The notes below the pieces were generated by a model. It was not told the origin of the DNA, ran no database searches, and worked only from the letters and a program-made list of their open reading frames with translations. A program made the translations under genes and the position numbers. 64,000 nt of DNA from Fratercula arctica (Eukaryota > Chordata > Aves > Charadriiformes > Alcidae). The first letter of the stretch is position 1. Every line of letters starts with the position of its first letter. Positions 55,203 through 64,000 of this stretch are shown here, in pieces. The DNA is taken from contig CANTUZ010000024.1 of NCBI GenBank assembly GCA_947846985.1, forward strand, positions 1,655,046-1,719,045, read 5' to 3'.

Positions 55203-58200
55203 ATGGCAGCGGAGCGGGGTTACTGGAGCAGCCTGACGGCGCTGCAGAAAGCCGCCCTGCTCCTGGGGGTCCCGGCCGGTGCCACTGTCCTCTACATCCT
55301 GTACCGCCGGTACCGGGAGAGCCGAGGTGGGTGTCACAGCCCCCCCCGGGGCGTCCCCAGACTCCACCCCCCCCCCCTTCCCCAGCCTCCTCTCGCTTGT
55401 CCTCCCCCCTTCCCCGGCCTCCCCTCGCCTTCCCCAGCGCTGGGGGAACACCCTGGGGGTTCTCAGAGCTGCTGGGGGGATGGGGGGGGGGCTGCTGGAG
55501 CAGCTCTGAATGTCCCTCGCACTGTTTGTAACCCCCCCCCCCCCCGGGGGGTTCTCGTCCCTCTCCCGGGGCGGGCAGATGTGGCTGCGGCGACCTGTCA
55601 CCGTCCCCCCCCCTCCCCGTCGCTTTCCCCGCAGAGGAGCGTCTGACCTTCGTGGGAGACGAGGAGCTGGAAATCGAGGTGCAAGTCCCCCGGGCAGCCG
55701 TGAAATCCATCATCGGCCGGAAAGGAACCACCATCAAGAAGGTGAGGGACTCCGGAGGCCACCCCGCTCAGGGGGGTGACAGGGAGAGGCCAGGCTTACT
55801 GGGAGCCCCACTAAATGGCAGCGGGGGGCTGGTTTCCACGCCCTCCCCCCCCCCCCCCCCAACCCTGTGCCCGCAGCTACGGCAGGAGACGGGGGCTCGC
55901 ATCGACGTGGAGAGAGAGGAGGAGGGCGAGGAGACGGCGCTGCTGATCTCGGGCTCCCCCAGCCAAGTCTGCCGGGCGAAAGCCGCCATCCACCAGATCG
56001 TGACGGAGAGCACCCCGGTGTCGGAGCAGCTCTGCGTGCCCCAGAGAGCCGTCGGCAGGATTATCGGTACCTCCACACCCCCTGGCAGGAGGCAGGGGAC
56101 AGCGAGATGTGTCACCAATTTACCCGTTCTGTGTCCCTGGTGGCACAATTGCTGTCAAAAGCCCCAACGGTGTGAGCCGCTCGGGTTCCCCACGGGACGG
56201 AGGCCGGTTCCTGCGCTGAAGCGGCTCTGCCTCGGTTCCCCGGGGCTCTGTCTCCCCTAGGCCGGGGGGGTGAGACGGTGCGGGGCATCTGCCGCAGCTC
56301 GGGGGCCAAAGTGCTCTGCGAGCGCGAAGCCGACGCCGGGCTGGCCCCCATCAGGGTCATCCAGCTCTCGGGGACGCAGAAGGAGGTGGCGGCCGCCAAG
56401 GTGAGCGGGAGGCCGCGGGGCGGGGGGGCGGCTCGGCCCCCCAGCCCAACCCTCTCCTCTTTCCCCCCACCCCCAAGAAACTCATCATGGAGAAGCTGAT
56501 GGAAGAGGACGCCTTCCGCAAGGAGCTGGCGCAGTCGGCAGCGATGCGGAGCCAGCGCAAGCAGCCCCTGGGCAGCCGGCGGGAGCTGGAGCCGCTCCCC
56601 GACGGGGCACCGGAGCCCAGGGAGGAGGACAGGGTCTCCTCCTGGGGCGAAGGCTCCCTCCTGGACCAGGAGGAGGTGGAGGATGAGAGCGACGAGCTGG
56701 AGGAGCCGGTGGCAGGGCCTGACGCTGCAGTGCCGAAATTTGAGGGTAAGGGAAACGTTTGCCTCGTCCCCAGGGTGCAACGAGAAATCCTCACTGGGCA
56801 GGGAGGGGAACATGCATTTACTCGGGGACCTGTGGAGTGTCGGGAGCCGTTTTTGTGGCGCTGGGTGTCCTGGTTTGAGCGACACATGATTCATTTCTTT
56901 TTCGGTAATTTTACTTTTCGGCAAGGTTTCCTCTAATGCTTAGGAAAACTGCGCTTTTTTTAGAAGACTCTGGTTTTTGGATTTGCGAGAATATTTACTT
57001 TAGAGCCAGCTCTGGGGTCGCGGGTTTTCAGGGTCTCGGTGTTTTTGAGCCTTGCCAAGTGCGGGGACGAGGAGGAGCGAGACCCGGGCACTCGCCCCGA
57101 GCTGCCAACAGGGTAATTTCATACCACGAATGGCACATTCCGTAGAAATTAGAAAGTTTACAGAGGAGTTCTCTCTCCCTTGATGGCTGCCGTCCTGAGA
57201 ACCCCTTGACCTGGTGCCAGACCCTGAGTATAATCCTCATATATTTTATATTGGTATCTGGGTCAATATGGGTTCTTTAGTATCATTAATGTTAATGATT
57301 TAGTCCTATTCTATTAAATCTGTTTATATTTCAACCCGAGGGTTTCCTTGGTTTTCCCTATTCCCCTTCCCGGGGCGGGGAGGGGTCATCAGCTGGTAGA
57401 ATAATTGTTTAAACGACAATAAATTGTTGTGGCTTCTTCGAACCATACCACTGGGTCAGCCCGAGCTGCCGGTGGCTTCGTCCCCTGGACTCGCGTCCCC
57501 CGTCCCTGCTGTGGGTGTTGACGTAGCCGATGCCGAGGGCAGCCCGGCTTTTCCCGGAGTCGTTTGTCCCAGGGATGGTCCGAGATGTGGCTCTGAGCGG
57601 GGATCTGGGCTGCGGGAGGCCGGGGGTCCCCTCGGCCGCCCCCTCCGGCTCTCACCGGGGCTCCCCGCGCTTCTCCCGCAGTTCCCAGCCCCGACTTCAG
57701 CTTCCAGGCGGACGAGCACCTGGAGGTTTACGTCTCGGCCACGGAAAATCCCAACCACTTCTGGGTCCAGATCGTCGGCCACCGCAGCCTGCAGCTGGAC
57801 AAGCTGACGACGGAGATGGGCCAGTACTACCAGAGCTGCGGCCACGCGGTGAGACCCCCCGGGGCGCCGGCCCTGTGTGCCCCCCACAGGAGGTCCCCTC
57901 ACCTGCCCCGGGGATGTCACCCGCTCTGTGTCCCCCCCACCCAGGCAGAGCTCTCGACCGTGCAGGCCGGGGACATCGTGGCCGCTCCCTACACCGACGA
58001 CGGCGAGTGGTACCGAGCCCGCGTCCTGGGCACGCTGGAAAACGGCAACTTTGACCTTTACTATGTGGATTTTGGGGACAACGGGGAGGCCCCCCGCGAG
58101 GCGCTGCGAGCCCTGCGGTGAGCGGGGGGTGTCACCTGGCGTCGGGGGGAGCAACGGGGCCACGGTTTAATGTCCCCGGGTGGCAAGAGCTCGCGGCTGC

Positions 58201-59388
58201 CTCGCCGGAGGGATTAGCCGGGGTAATTTGGTGTTTTGATGAAGTGGTGGCGGCGTGAAGAGCTGGGGGAGTCCCCGGGGAGCCGGGGCGGTGGCTGAGG
58301 GGGGGGCTGTCCTCGCCGGGAGAGCCATGGGCACACGATGGCTTCCTCTCTGGCGTGACGGTGGGTTTCTCTCCCTGCCAGGAGCGATTTCCTGAGCCTG
58401 CCCTTCCAGGCCATCGAGTGCAGCCTGGCCGGGATCATGCCCGTCGGTGAGCAGGGGGGGGTCCCCGGGGCAGCGGGGGGCTGGATTCGCCCCCTCAGAC
58501 GTCATCCCCTTCTAAACTGGGGTGGGGGGCTCTGCTCCCCGTTAACCCCCTCGGCAGGACCCGGCTGGGAAGAGGCAGCGCTGGACGCCTTCGACCGGCT
58601 CACCCACTGCGCCCAGTGGAAACCGCTGCTGGCAAAAATCTCCAGTTACGTCCAGTCCGGGCTCTGCCCACGGCCCAAGGTCCGGCTCTACGACATCCGC
58701 CACGGAGAGGTGAGGCCCCCGCTGCACCCAGGGGACCCCCCCCACCCCACGCTGAGCCCCTTCGAACGCCCACCCCCCCCACCCCCCCTCCCTGGTGCTT
58801 CTCTGGCGCCACCGGTTCCAGCCCCGTCTCCTTTCGGCGCAGAACCTGGATGTCGGCGCGGAGCTGGTGCGGCTGGGCTACGCCGTTCCCGCTCCCCAAG
58901 AGGAAGGGGCAGCGGAGGACAGTCCCCAGGAGCCCGCGGCGGAGCCCCCGGTGAGCAGACACAGCCCCGGAGCGGGCAGCTCATCCTCCCGCCCGGTTTC
59001 CCCGGGGGGAGCCAGCCCCGGTGTGGCCAGGGGCTGGTTAACCCGGCTCTTCCCGGCACAGGGGAACGGCACCGGCGCCTCCCTGGAGCCCCCCGTCTCG
59101 GAGCCCTGGAAAAATCCCGCCGAGACCCCCCTGGCCTGCGTCAATCTCACGGGTAAGGCCCCTGTGCCAGGAATGTGACTGGTTACACCGGTAACATGCC
59201 GCCGTAGGGGATGGCACCTGGTTTGGCCCCCGCGGCCGGTTGCCTCGGGAGCTGCGGGACCGTGTTCCTTGAACCGGCTCTGCCGGAGCACCGGGGCTCC
59301 CCCTGACCCCCCCCGGTTCTGCGCAGGTGCCGGTGATGGCGGCGGGGATGGTGGCAGCAGTGGTGGGACGGTGAGCAGCGCCCCGTGA
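55203..59388 (+). CDS. TDRKH: TDRKH (TDRD2), Tudor-KH piRNA factor
   Basis: TDRKH sits on the mitochondrial outer membrane, binds dimethyl-arginine tails of PIWI proteins through its Tudor domain, and helps trim piRNA 3' ends. Coding exons are 55203-55326, 55635-55741, 55877-56066, 56261-56400, 56478-56745, 57682-57848, 57945-58117, 58382-58446, 58558-58709, 58843-58950, 59062-59152 and 59327-59388. They total 1647 nt or 548 residues (human about 560). All are GT-AG and in phase. Residues 17-34, with LLLGVPAGATVLYILY, form the membrane anchor. KH1 (about 52-115) has the GRKG loop and KH2 (about 124-190) the GRGG loop. An acidic linker precedes the Tudor domain (about 285-400), which contains NPNHFWVQIVG, DDGEWYRARVL and YYVDFGDNGE. 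The last exon gives a short Gly/Ser tail. Intron 5 holds a solo LTR. The poly(A) signal is at 59675. Confidence 0.96.
56866..57450 (+). mobile_element. Solo LTR of an endogenous retrovirus in TDRKH intron 5
   Basis: A 585-bp block starts tgtcctggtttgag and ends gaaccatacca, so it has TG...CA termini. It is flanked on both sides by the same 5-bp sequence CTGGG (56861-56865 and 57451-57455), a target-site duplication. It is AT-rich against very GC-rich surroundings. It carries TATA-like sequence near 57238-57253 and an AATAAA at 57418-57423 near the right end, so it lies in the sense direction of TDRKH. The termini resemble common bird ERV LTRs, and the 5-bp duplication suits an ERVL-like or class I element. 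There is no internal retroviral sequence or coding capacity: a recombined solo LTR. Confidence 0.8.
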
Positions 59389-59674
59389 GCCCCCGCCGGG
59401 ATCCGGTGCCCGTCTCCATCCCGGTTTGACTCCAATGGTTAACCGGTGCTTTTTCTGTCTTAACGGCCGCGCTAGCCGCGGGGCCGCGTCCCCTCCCTGG
59501 GATCACCGGGGCTCCGCTTGGCCGTGGGATGGGGCCAAGGGCTGGCGATGGCGGTGCCCCCGTTACCTGTCGGGTCTCCAGGAGCTCCCTCCCGGTCGCC
59601 GGTTCCCATCGGATTGTTTTTGCCCCAGCCCAGTTCTGGGGTGAGGGGAAAGCACCACGTTGGTGCCCTGATTT

Positions 59675-59680
59675 AATAAA
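59675..59680 (+). terminator. Poly(A) signal of TDRKH
   Basis: AATAAA lies 287 bp after the TDRKH stop codon and is followed by a T/G-rich attgaatgttttttgg element. Confidence 0.75.
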
Positions 59681-59699
59681 ATTGAATGTTTTTTGGAGC

Positions 59700-60110
59700 T
59701 CCTTGTCCCCTCCCTGCCCCAACGGGGCCGCAGCGCCGGTTACCGGGAGCCAGGGCCGCCCCCGTTACCGGGAGCCACGGCCCCCGTGCTCCCTGGGATC
59801 CCCCGTTCCCCACACACAGGGAATTCCCCCCGGCTCCGGAGGGGGGGGATCCCAGCTCCTGTGTTCCCGGGAGTTGGGGGGGGGGGGGGGATGTCGGTGA
59901 ACTGGGACCAGTCAGGGGAGAACTGGGACCAGCAGGAGCCCCCGGTTTGTGTGTGTGGGGGGGGTGTGTCCCTCATCCCGGGGGAAAGCGGGAGCTGCAA
60001 TGATGGGGGGGGGGGGGGCGGTTCCCTTCGTCCCGGGGGAACGGCGGCCACCACGGGGGGCTCCGGGCTACTGGGGGGGGGGGGGGGGGGGGAGCGGGTC
60101 CCAACCGGGA
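59700..60110. other. TDRKH-MRPL9 intergenic segment
   Basis: GC-rich sequence with G runs (59875-59890, 60005-60018, 60073-60092) and short repeats of gttaccgggagccacgg. In human the OAZ3 gene lies between TDRKH and MRPL9; no antizyme-like reading frame is seen here. Confidence 0.45.
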
Positions 60111-60310
60111 GCACCGGGCGCAGGCGCGCGGCGAGCAGCCCCCGGTGGGGTCCTTGGGCGCCGGTGGGAGTTTCCTGTGCAGGCGCGCAGCGGGCAGCCC
60201 CGGCGGCGCCCTTCTGCGCAGGCGCAGTGAGGGGGTCCTTGGGCGCAGGCGCGCGGCGGGCAGGCCCCGCGGGGTCCTCGGGCGGCGCCGGCGGCGGGAC
60301 GGGGGCGGCC
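60111..60310 (+). promoter_or_regulatory. MRPL9: MRPL9 promoter with four NRF1-like sites
   Basis: GCGCAGGCGC occurs at 60118-60127, 60216-60225 and 60243-60252, with a variant GTGCAGGCGC at 60177-60186. Each is one base from the NRF1 core GCGCAYGCGC. A YY1-like GCGGCCATGTTGG overlaps the start codon. NRF1 regulates nuclear genes for mitochondrial proteins, which suits this gene. Binding itself is inference. Confidence 0.55.
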
Positions 60311-63300
60311 ATGTTGGGCCGGGAGGCGGCGGGGGGCTGCGGCCTCCTGCTGCGGGCGGCGAGCCGGGCCCTCAGCCTCAGCCACAGCCGGGTGAGGGCC
60401 GGGGGGGGGGGGCACGGGGTGTGCGGAGGGGCTGCCGGGGCACGGGGTGTGCGGAGGGGCTGCCGGGGCACCTGGGGCCGCGTTTGGGCGCTGGAGGGGA
60501 GGGTACGGGGGTGACCGTGAGGGGAGCGGGGGCGGCGGGAGCGCTTGGCGGGAGGCTGTTGGGTGCTGGGGTGCGCGGGGGCTGCCTTGGGGGTGTTGGG
60601 GGCATCTGGGGGTCTGGTGGGGGGTGTATGGGGCGTAGGGAACGTTTATTAAGGTGGAGGGGGATGTTGGGGGTGACGGAGGGCACAGCCACCGTGTCCC
60701 CGTGGGAGGGGCGGCTCCGGTGTCGGACGGGGAGAGCCGGGTGTTTTCCTCTCTCCTCGGTCACTCCTCCCCGGGACGGAGGGGTATTCCCCGGCGCCGG
60801 ATCCCTGTGCCCTGGGCTCACTCACCCTGTCCCGGGCAGGGGACGGTGGTGGTGGAGCGGTGGTGGCAGGTCCCGCTCAGCAAGGAGGGCCGGCAGCCCC
60901 GCCTGCACCCCCGGCGGCACCGCATCTACCGGCTGCTGGAGGACACCAAGCACCTGCCCAAGGGGGAGCTGGAGCTGATCCTCACCCAGTCGGTGGAGAG
61001 TACGTTCCTTTTCACCGGCGTTTGCCGTCCTGCGGCACCAGTCGCAAGAGTTAATTCGGTTTCTGTCCTGTTTCGCCCTCGCTCGCGTCGGGGAGAGGCA
61101 AGATTCCCCCCTTAGGTCCCGTTTCCAATGATCCGGTGGTGGCAGGGATTCGTCCCTCGGGCTGCGGGATGATTGAGGGTTGCAGAGCCCTGAGACCAAT
61201 AATTTTGTGGCATTTTGAGCTTCTTTGTTCAAACCTCCTTCAGAACCTCCAAGCTGCTGCCTGCGGGGCTGTGGGGGGGGGTGGCCGAGCAGCACATCTC
61301 CAGCCTCGCTAACGTCACCTCTGTTCTCGCCCCTCTCCCCGCAGATTTGGGGAACCGGGGAGACGTGGTCAGCGTGAAGAAACACGTGGGTCGTAACAAG
61401 CTCCTGCCACAGGGCCTGGCTGTCTACGCCTCGCCGGAGAACAAGAAGATGTTCGAGGAGGAGAAGAAGGTGAGTCGGCGTGAAGGGGCTGCTCCCAGCC
61501 CGGCCGACGCGGTGTTATCCTGTCTGCACTTGGAAATCAGAATTCAAAACATCGGTTTCTCTGTGGGATCGTCCCCATCTCCCTCCACCCACGCGTTTGT
61601 GGTTTCGTGGGGAGAGATCCGCTGATTGCCGGAGAAATACGGTCGCGGGATCTCGCTGAGCTGTAGGTGTTGCCTGAATCGTCTTGGCTTATTTCAAGTG
61701 CTGCGTCATTTAGATAATATCGAGCTTAACCAACACCCGAGTCCTCCATCCCAGCCCCTCTTGTTAATAAATTCCTTTGCAGAGAACCAAAGGGTTTGTG
61801 ATGGCGGCTGAGCCCTCCGGGCCTCTTGCCGGCACGCGACAGCGCTGAACCTTCCTTTCATTTCTCCTCCTCCGTCCTCTTTTCCCTGCAGCTGCGCCAG
61901 GAAGGGAAGCTGGAGGTGCTCCAAACCCAGAGCGGGGAGAAGGTGAGCGCAGGGGCACCGGCGAGTCCAGAGCTGTTCCAGAGAAATCCCTGAGTCCTGG
62001 AAAGCGCAAAACGTTGGCCGGGCGCCGGGAAACTTCTCCCTCCGGCTGCGGCTCGAGCGGGAGCTGCCTACGCCTGTGTCTCTGTGTGTGCGCTCCCCGG
62101 GGCTGGGCTGAGGGCGGGGGCACCCCCAGGCCCCCTGTTCCTCCCCGCCGCTCCCCGACGCCTCCCTCCCTGCCGTTACAGACCATCCGCTTCCTCAAGA
62201 GCTGCCGCCTCGAGGTGGGCATGAAAAACAACGTCAAGTGGGAGCTGAACAACGAAATCGTGGCTCGTCATTTCCTCAAAAACGTGAGTGCCTCGCGCTG
62301 GCAGCGCCTGGAGCCAGCTCCGTGCTGGTGCCGGGAGCCCTTTACCAGTGCCAGGAGCTCCCGTGTGCGAGTAGAATGGCAGGAGTCGGCTGTGGGGACC
62401 CGAATCCCGGGGAGTGTGTCACTGAAGGGGTTTGAGGAGGCGGCGGCGCGGCCGTGGCTGGCTCGGGGCTCAGCTGGGGCACGTGCCCGGAGCAGCTCAG
62501 CAGCGGATTTAGGACCTTAAAGGGATTAATGAAGGAAGGTGATAAATCAGAGGATCAGGCCGCGGTCCTTCCCGTGGCCCAGTGCTGTGGGGCTGGGCAG
62601 CTCTGCCTCGCTGTGCCGGGGGTCCCACTAAGGGGCTGGGGAGCCAGGGGTGGGGGGGCTCGCTGCAGGCTGCCCCCCCCTCCTCTGCCTTCATCCCCGG
62701 CCTCCTTTTCTCTCTCAGCTGCGGGTTTTCGTCCCTCCCCACGCGCTGAAGCTGCCGGAGGAGCCCATCACCCGCTGGGGCGAGTACTGGTGCGACGTGA
62801 CGGTAAGCGAGTGGCCCTTCGCTGTCCCCCCCTCCGTCCCTGGCGTGGCCCCCCCCGTCCCTCCGTGTCCCCTCTCCCGCAGAGCCTGTCCCCACCTCCC
62901 GCGCAGGTCCCACGCCATCCGCTTCGCCCACGTCCCGCACTGGAGAAACCCAGAGCTGCCCTGGCAGGGCCCGTCCTCTGTCTCGGGACGTGAGGAGTGG
63001 AAATATTATTTTTTAACAAAAAATAATCAACAACTTCCCCCCCCCCCCCCCGCCCCCCGCCATCACTGCGCCCCAGATAGAGCCTCCCCTCCCCTCGCTG
63101 CCACCGTTCAGCCTTTGTCCTTCCCGGTCCCTCTGGGGACCAGAGCCGGCGCCGCATCCGTGTCATCGCTGCCGGCACCTCGCTCCTTCCCGGGCTGTGC
63201 CTGATTCCTGCAGCCCGCGGGGAGGGGAAGGGGCAAGGGCCCCCCCCCCCACGTCCCCCCCACTTTCCCCCCACTTCCCACCTTCCTCCCGTGTCTCCCC

Positions 63301-63606
63301 AAGCTCGGATCCCGCTGGGGTTTGGGGCTGGAGCTGCCGTGGGGGAGAGAAGAGGGAGCAGCCGCAAGCTGCAGCCCCACAGCCGCTCCCCAGTCCCAGG
63401 GGGGTGCGGGGTGATGCTGGGGGGGCTCGCGGGGGGGGGGTGTTCCCCTCCGTGACCCCCCTCCTGTGCCGCAGGTGAACGGACTGGAGACGGTGCGGGT
63501 GCCCATGTCGGTGGTGAAGTTCCTGCGGCCCAAGACCAAGCGGTACAAGCACTGGCTGGCGCAGCAGCAGGCCCAGCTGGCGGCGCGCAGGGAGGGGCTG
63601 CTCTGA
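60311..63606 (+). CDS. MRPL9: Mitochondrial ribosomal protein bL9m
   Basis: MRPL9 is the mitochondrial counterpart of bacterial L9, a component of the mitoribosome large subunit. Coding exons are 60311-60391, 60840-60999, 61345-61469, 61892-61942, 62182-62283, 62719-62802 and 63475-63606, giving 735 nt or 244 residues (human 267). All are GT-AG and in phase. Exon 1 encodes a mitochondrial presequence, [20 protein letters not shown], with Arg and Leu dominant. The L9 motif [20 protein letters not shown] and the following [10 protein letters not shown] mark the family. [20 protein letters not shown] and [18 protein letters not shown] are close to mammals. A poly(A) signal lies 193 bp past the stop. 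It follows TDRKH in the same orientation, as in mammals but without OAZ3 between. Confidence 0.97.
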
Positions 63607-63798
63607 ACCTGGGGGGGGGGGGCACCGACCCCCCCTGGGACCCTCAACATCCCCCCAGACCCCGGTGTGTGCCCAGCGCTGGTGTGGTACCTAGGAACAG
63701 GGTGGGGGCTGGCGCCAGAACGGACTGGGGGGGCTCCCCCTGGGGCTGGCCTGTCATGGGGGGGGGCTGGTCCTGTGTGCCCCCCCCCGGCTGAACTG

Positions 63799-63804
63799 AA
63801 TAAA
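63799..63804 (+). terminator. Poly(A) signal of MRPL9
   Basis: AATAAA lies 193 bp after the stop codon and is followed by a gtgtggttt downstream element. The remaining 195 bp to the window end show no gene. Confidence 0.8.
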
Positions 63805-64000
63805 GGGCTCGGTGTGGTTTACGGCGTGGTGGGGGTCCCCTCTTGGGGTGGGGTGTGCTGGGGGGGTGTCTGGCTGCCCGGGGCCTCCCTGTACCCCCCC
63901 CAGTGCAGCAGCCCCCCCCATGGCACCTTCTTCTACCCCCCCCCGGGGATCGGTGACACCACAGCGGCACCGGGGGGGGGTTCACTGCCTGTTATTGGAG

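Noticed and set aside
59371..59388. GTGAGC inside the last TDRKH exon as a splice donor
   Set aside because: The in-frame stop follows at once, and a poly(A) signal lies 290 bp on with no further Tudor-KH-like exon, so the exon is terminal.

Overview
The window is vertebrate nuclear DNA, almost certainly a bird and most likely the dot microchromosome that corresponds to chicken chromosome 25. The basis is very high GC, very short introns, long G/C runs, minisatellites in most introns, intron-exon genes with canonical GT-AG sites, proteins close to human relatives, and a bird-style solo LTR. The species cannot be named from the sequence.

Layout, left to right. (1) 1-18.7 kb holds PFDN2 (minus, first two coding exons only), NIT1 (plus, cytosolic reading frame complete) and DEDD (minus, complete, 318 codons). 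PFDN2 and NIT1 point away from a shared CpG-rich promoter, and NIT1 and DEDD converge tail to tail. DEDD has a large unique-sequence 5' intron and a CpG-island promoter at about 17.6-18.7 kb. In human these three genes lie together at 1q23.3. (2) 18.7-31.6 kb holds S100A10 (plus, 97 codons) and a THEM4-type thioesterase gene (plus, 234 codons), set in several minisatellites. One array of ATF/CREB-like sites lies directly upstream of THEM4, and an array of about 2.8 kb with a unit near 100 bp lies directly downstream. (3) 31.6-53.9 kb holds RORC (plus), read from a very short first exon of the RORgamma-t type (Met-Arg). Almost every RORC intron longer than about 200 bp, and its 3' UTR, is filled by a different minisatellite. 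(4) 54.4-63.9 kb holds TDRKH (plus, 548 codons, piRNA factor) and MRPL9 (plus, 244 codons, mitochondrial ribosome). TDRKH intron 5 contains a 585-bp solo LTR flanked by 5-bp target duplications.

S100A10-THEM4-RORC-TDRKH-MRPL9 keeps the relative order and orientation of human 1q21.3. It is joined directly to the 1q23.3 block, so a lineage-specific rearrangement boundary lies at about 18.7-20.2 kb. The human neighbours S100A11, THEM5, C2CD4D, LINGO4 and OAZ3 are not seen in their expected positions.

All eight genes were read by joining exons at GT-AG sites with matching phase. All are intact except RORC, whose last exon carries one extra G in a G run. Read literally, that shifts the frame just before the activation helix. 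An assembly error is the first suspect. The genes do not form an operon-like unit. Recurring roles are mitochondrial (NIT1, THEM4, MRPL9, and TDRKH on the outer membrane) and immune or apoptotic (DEDD, RORC).
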